In this document: positions 5,755 through 7,101 of the stretch, in pieces
Position numbering within the stretch: the stretch's first letter is position 1
Layout of the letters: each line of letters opens with the position of its first letter
Assembly: GCA_017354595.1 (NCBI GenBank)
Contig: JAFMQQ010000156.1
Coordinates: forward strand, 1 to 7,101
DNA: 7,101 nucleotides
Source of the DNA: Micromonosporaceae bacterium
Lineage (GTDB): Bacteria; Actinomycetota; Actinomycetes; Mycobacteriales; Micromonosporaceae
Direction of reading: 5' to 3'
Translations under genes and position numbers: made by a program
The notes under the pieces: model-generated
What the model was told of the DNA's origin: nothing
What the model saw: only the letters and a program-made list of their open reading frames with translations
The model's database searches: none

Positions 5755-6761
5755 CAGAGCGCCGATGACAGCGCCTTCACCGGCATCTTCAGCTGCTGCA
5801 GCAGGGCCAGGTCCTGCTCGGCCGGTCGCCCCAAGGTGGTCAGGTAGTTGCCGACGATCACGGCGTTGACCCCGCCCAGCAATCCGTCCCGGGTACCCAG
5901 GTCGCCGAGGGTGAGCTCGCGCCCGCCGGCGTACCGGAGAATCGTGCGCGGCAGCGCCAACCGGAACGCGGCCACCGCGCGCAGCGCGTCCCGCGGGTCG
6001 AGTAGCGGCCGCTGCTCGAGCGGGGTTCCCGGTCGTGGGCTGAGGAAGTTCAGTGGCACCTCGTGCGGCGCCAGGGCGGCCAGCTGCGCCGCGAACTCGG
6101 CCCGCTGCTGCACCGTCTCGCCCAGCCCGAGGATCCCGCCGCAGCAGACCTCCATCCCGGACTCGCGCACCATCCGCAGCGTCTCCCAGCGCTCCTGCCA
6201 GCCGTGCGTGGTGACCACGTTCGGGAAGAAGGAGCGCGCCGTCTCCAGATTGTGGTTGTACCGGTGGATGCCCAGCTGCACCAGTTCGTCCACCTGGGAC
6301 CGGTCGAGGATGCCCAGCGACGCGGCGATGTTGATGTCAACCTCGGCGCGGATCGCGGCCACCCCGGCGCGCAGCTGCGCCATCAACTTCGGGTCCGGCC
6401 CGCGTACCGCGGCCACGATGCAGAACTCGGTGGCGCCGGTCGCCGCGGTCTGCCGTGCGGCTTCGACCAGTGCCGGGATGTCCAGCCAGACCGCCCGTAC
6501 CGGCGAGGCGAACAGGCCGGACTGGGAACAGAAGTGGCAGTCCTCGGGGCAGCCGCCGGTCTTCACCGAGACGATCCCTTCGACCTCCACCGCCGGTCCA
6601 CACCAGCGCAGCCGGACCTGGTGCGCGACCTCAAGTACCGCCGGTATCTGTTCGTCGGGCTGCTCCAGCACCGCCAGCACATCGGCTTCGTCCATGCCGA
6701 CGCCGGTCTCCAGCACCCGCTGGCATGCCTGCGCCAGGGCCGGGTCGGATAGCGAAACCAT
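5754..6761 (-). CDS. bioB: Biotin synthase BioB (BsaP-dependent actinobacterial type)
   Basis: Radical SAM enzyme that inserts sulfur into dethiobiotin, the last step of biotin synthesis. The 335-aa protein carries the [4Fe-4S]/SAM motif as GGCPEDCHFCSQ, with C71, C75 and C78. Other BioB landmarks are YNHNLET (168-174), GGILGLGET (208-216) and AGGRELTLGDLG (278-289). Compared with E. coli BioB by eye, the auxiliary [2Fe-2S] ligands Cys97, Cys188 and Arg260 correspond to C114, C206 and R276, but the Cys128 position is Ala146 (INIAASLG). That absence fits the need for BsaP, encoded immediately downstream and overlapping by one base. The start ATG at 6761 has no Shine-Dalgarno site; TAGGGT lies 6 nt upstream, implying a leaderless mRNA. 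bioF is divergent, 17 bp away. Confidence 0.97.
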   Translation of the reverse strand: MVSLSDPALAQACQRVLETGVGMDEADVLAVLEQPDEQIPAVLEVAHQVRLRWCGPAVEVEGIVSVKTGGCPEDCHFCSQSGLFASPVRAVWLDIPALVEAARQTAATGATEFCIVAAVRGPDPKLMAQLRAGVAAIRAEVDINIAASLGILDRSQVDELVQLGIHRYNHNLETARSFFPNVVTTHGWQERWETLRMVRESGMEVCCGGILGLGETVQQRAEFAAQLAALAPHEVPLNFLSPRPGTPLEQRPLLDPRDALRAVAAFRLALPRTILRYAGGRELTLGDLGTRDGLLGGVNAVIVGNYLTTLGRPAEQDLALLQQLKMPVKALSSAL

Positions 6762-6766
6762 GGTCG

Positions 6767-6773
6767 TACCCTA
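6767..6773. promoter_or_regulatory. Overlapping divergent -10 elements of bioB and bioF
   Basis: The heptamer TACCCTA holds TACCCT on the plus strand (6767-6772) and TAGGGT on the minus strand (complement of 6768-6773). Both fit TANNNT, and each is exactly 6 nt from its start codon (bioF ATG 6779, bioB ATG 6761), the spacing expected of leaderless transcripts. The -35 regions would lie inside the opposite gene and are poor (TTCTGG, complement of 6791-6796, for bioB; GTCGGA, 6744-6749, for bioF). Two polymerases could not occupy the site together. Confidence 0.65.
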
Positions 6774-6778
6774 CAGAA

Positions 6779-7101
6779 ATGCCGGCGGACCCAGAAGTTT
6801 GGCTGCGCTCGCTTGACGAGCAGTCGGCGCAGCGGCAGCGCGCCGGCCTGCGCCGGTCGTTACGGTCGCGGTCGGCCGCCGACCCGGTGATCGACCTGGC
6901 CGGCAACGACTACCTCGGCCTCTGCCGCCATCCCGCGGTCCGCGCCGCGGCGGTCCAGGCGCTGTCCGGGTACGGGCTGGGTGCCACGGCCTCCCGCCTG
7001 GTGCGGGGCACCACCGACCTGCACACCGAACTGGAGACGCGGCTGGCGCGCTGGCTCGGGGTGGGCGGTGCGCTGGTCTTCTCCTCCGGGTACCTGGCCA
7101 A
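6779..7101 (+). CDS. bioF: 8-amino-7-oxononanoate synthase BioF (N-terminal 107 codons; runs off the window)
   Basis: PLP enzyme that condenses pimeloyl-ACP or pimeloyl-CoA with alanine, the first committed ring-precursor step of biotin synthesis. The visible N-terminal part matches the family: LAGNDYLGL at 40-48, GLGATASRLVRGT at 66-78, the HTELE segment at 82-86, and VFSSGYLA at 100-107. The catalytic lysine lies beyond the window. E. coli BioF is about 384 aa, so roughly a quarter to a third is present. The ATG at 6779 has no Shine-Dalgarno site; TACCCT 6 nt upstream suggests a leaderless mRNA. The start is only 17 bp from the divergent bioB start, so the two genes share one control region. 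Other alpha-oxoamine synthases (2-amino-3-ketobutyrate CoA ligase, 5-aminolevulinate synthase) are the alternatives, but the bioB context decides for BioF. Confidence 0.94.
   Translation, partial: MPADPEVWLRSLDEQSAQRQRAGLRRSLRSRSAADPVIDLAGNDYLGLCRHPAVRAAAVQALSGYGLGATASRLVRGTTDLHTELETRLARWLGVGGALVFSSGYLA

Noticed and set aside
4674..5768. Long plus-strand frame of 364 codons opposite the membrane-protein gene and bsaP.
   Set aside because: Its product is Ala/Arg/Ser/Thr-rich without a domain, and it has no ribosome binding site. The minus strand instead has a strong ribosome binding site, membrane segments and a recognised bsaP.
6762..6778. Possible BioQ or BirA-type operator between bioB and bioF.
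   Set aside because: The 17-bp spacer holds no palindrome resembling known biotin operators; only the overlapping -10 hexamers are visible.
5848..6816. Plus-strand frame of 322 codons opposite bioB.
   Set aside because: Ser/Ala/Arg-rich antisense shadow of bioB, which has all its catalytic motifs.

Overview
The window is GC-rich, densely coded DNA from an actinomycete. Its codon use, the BioB/BsaP pair and the ACT-GNAT acetyltransferase fit Micromonosporaceae or a close relative; this placement is inference. I see no tRNA, rRNA, CRISPR array, insertion sequence or phage gene. Nine protein genes are supported, two of them cut by the window edges.

Left block (plus strand, 1-2244): the 3' part of a sugar ABC transporter inner-membrane permease (MalG/CebG type) is followed, after a 244-nt gap, by a LacI-family repressor with a good ribosome binding site. 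The repressor most resembles the CebR/BglR subgroup and probably controls the transporter.

Middle block (plus strand, 2405-4308): two closely spaced genes encode ACT-domain proteins that look like duplicates of one ACT + GAF-like architecture. The second carries an added C-terminal GNAT acetyltransferase domain, the layout known for actinobacterial amino-acid-regulated protein lysine acetyltransferases. A stable hairpin with an alternative pairing partner lies ahead of the pair.

Right block (mostly minus strand, 4303-6761): reading leftward from 6761, bioB and the small Cys-rich bsaP share one base (TGATG) and are followed by a perfect 9-bp hairpin. Next come a proline-rich membrane protein of unknown function and a PadR-family regulator. 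The PadR gene meets the acetyltransferase gene tail to tail with a 6-nt overlap.

At the right edge, bioF starts on the plus strand only 17 bp from the bioB start. Those 17 bp hold two almost completely superimposed -10 hexamers, each exactly 6 nt from its start codon, so both biotin genes look leaderless and divergently transcribed from one tiny control region. The BioB here lacks one of the cysteines that hold the sulfur-donating [2Fe-2S] cluster in E. coli BioB, which fits its linkage to bsaP.
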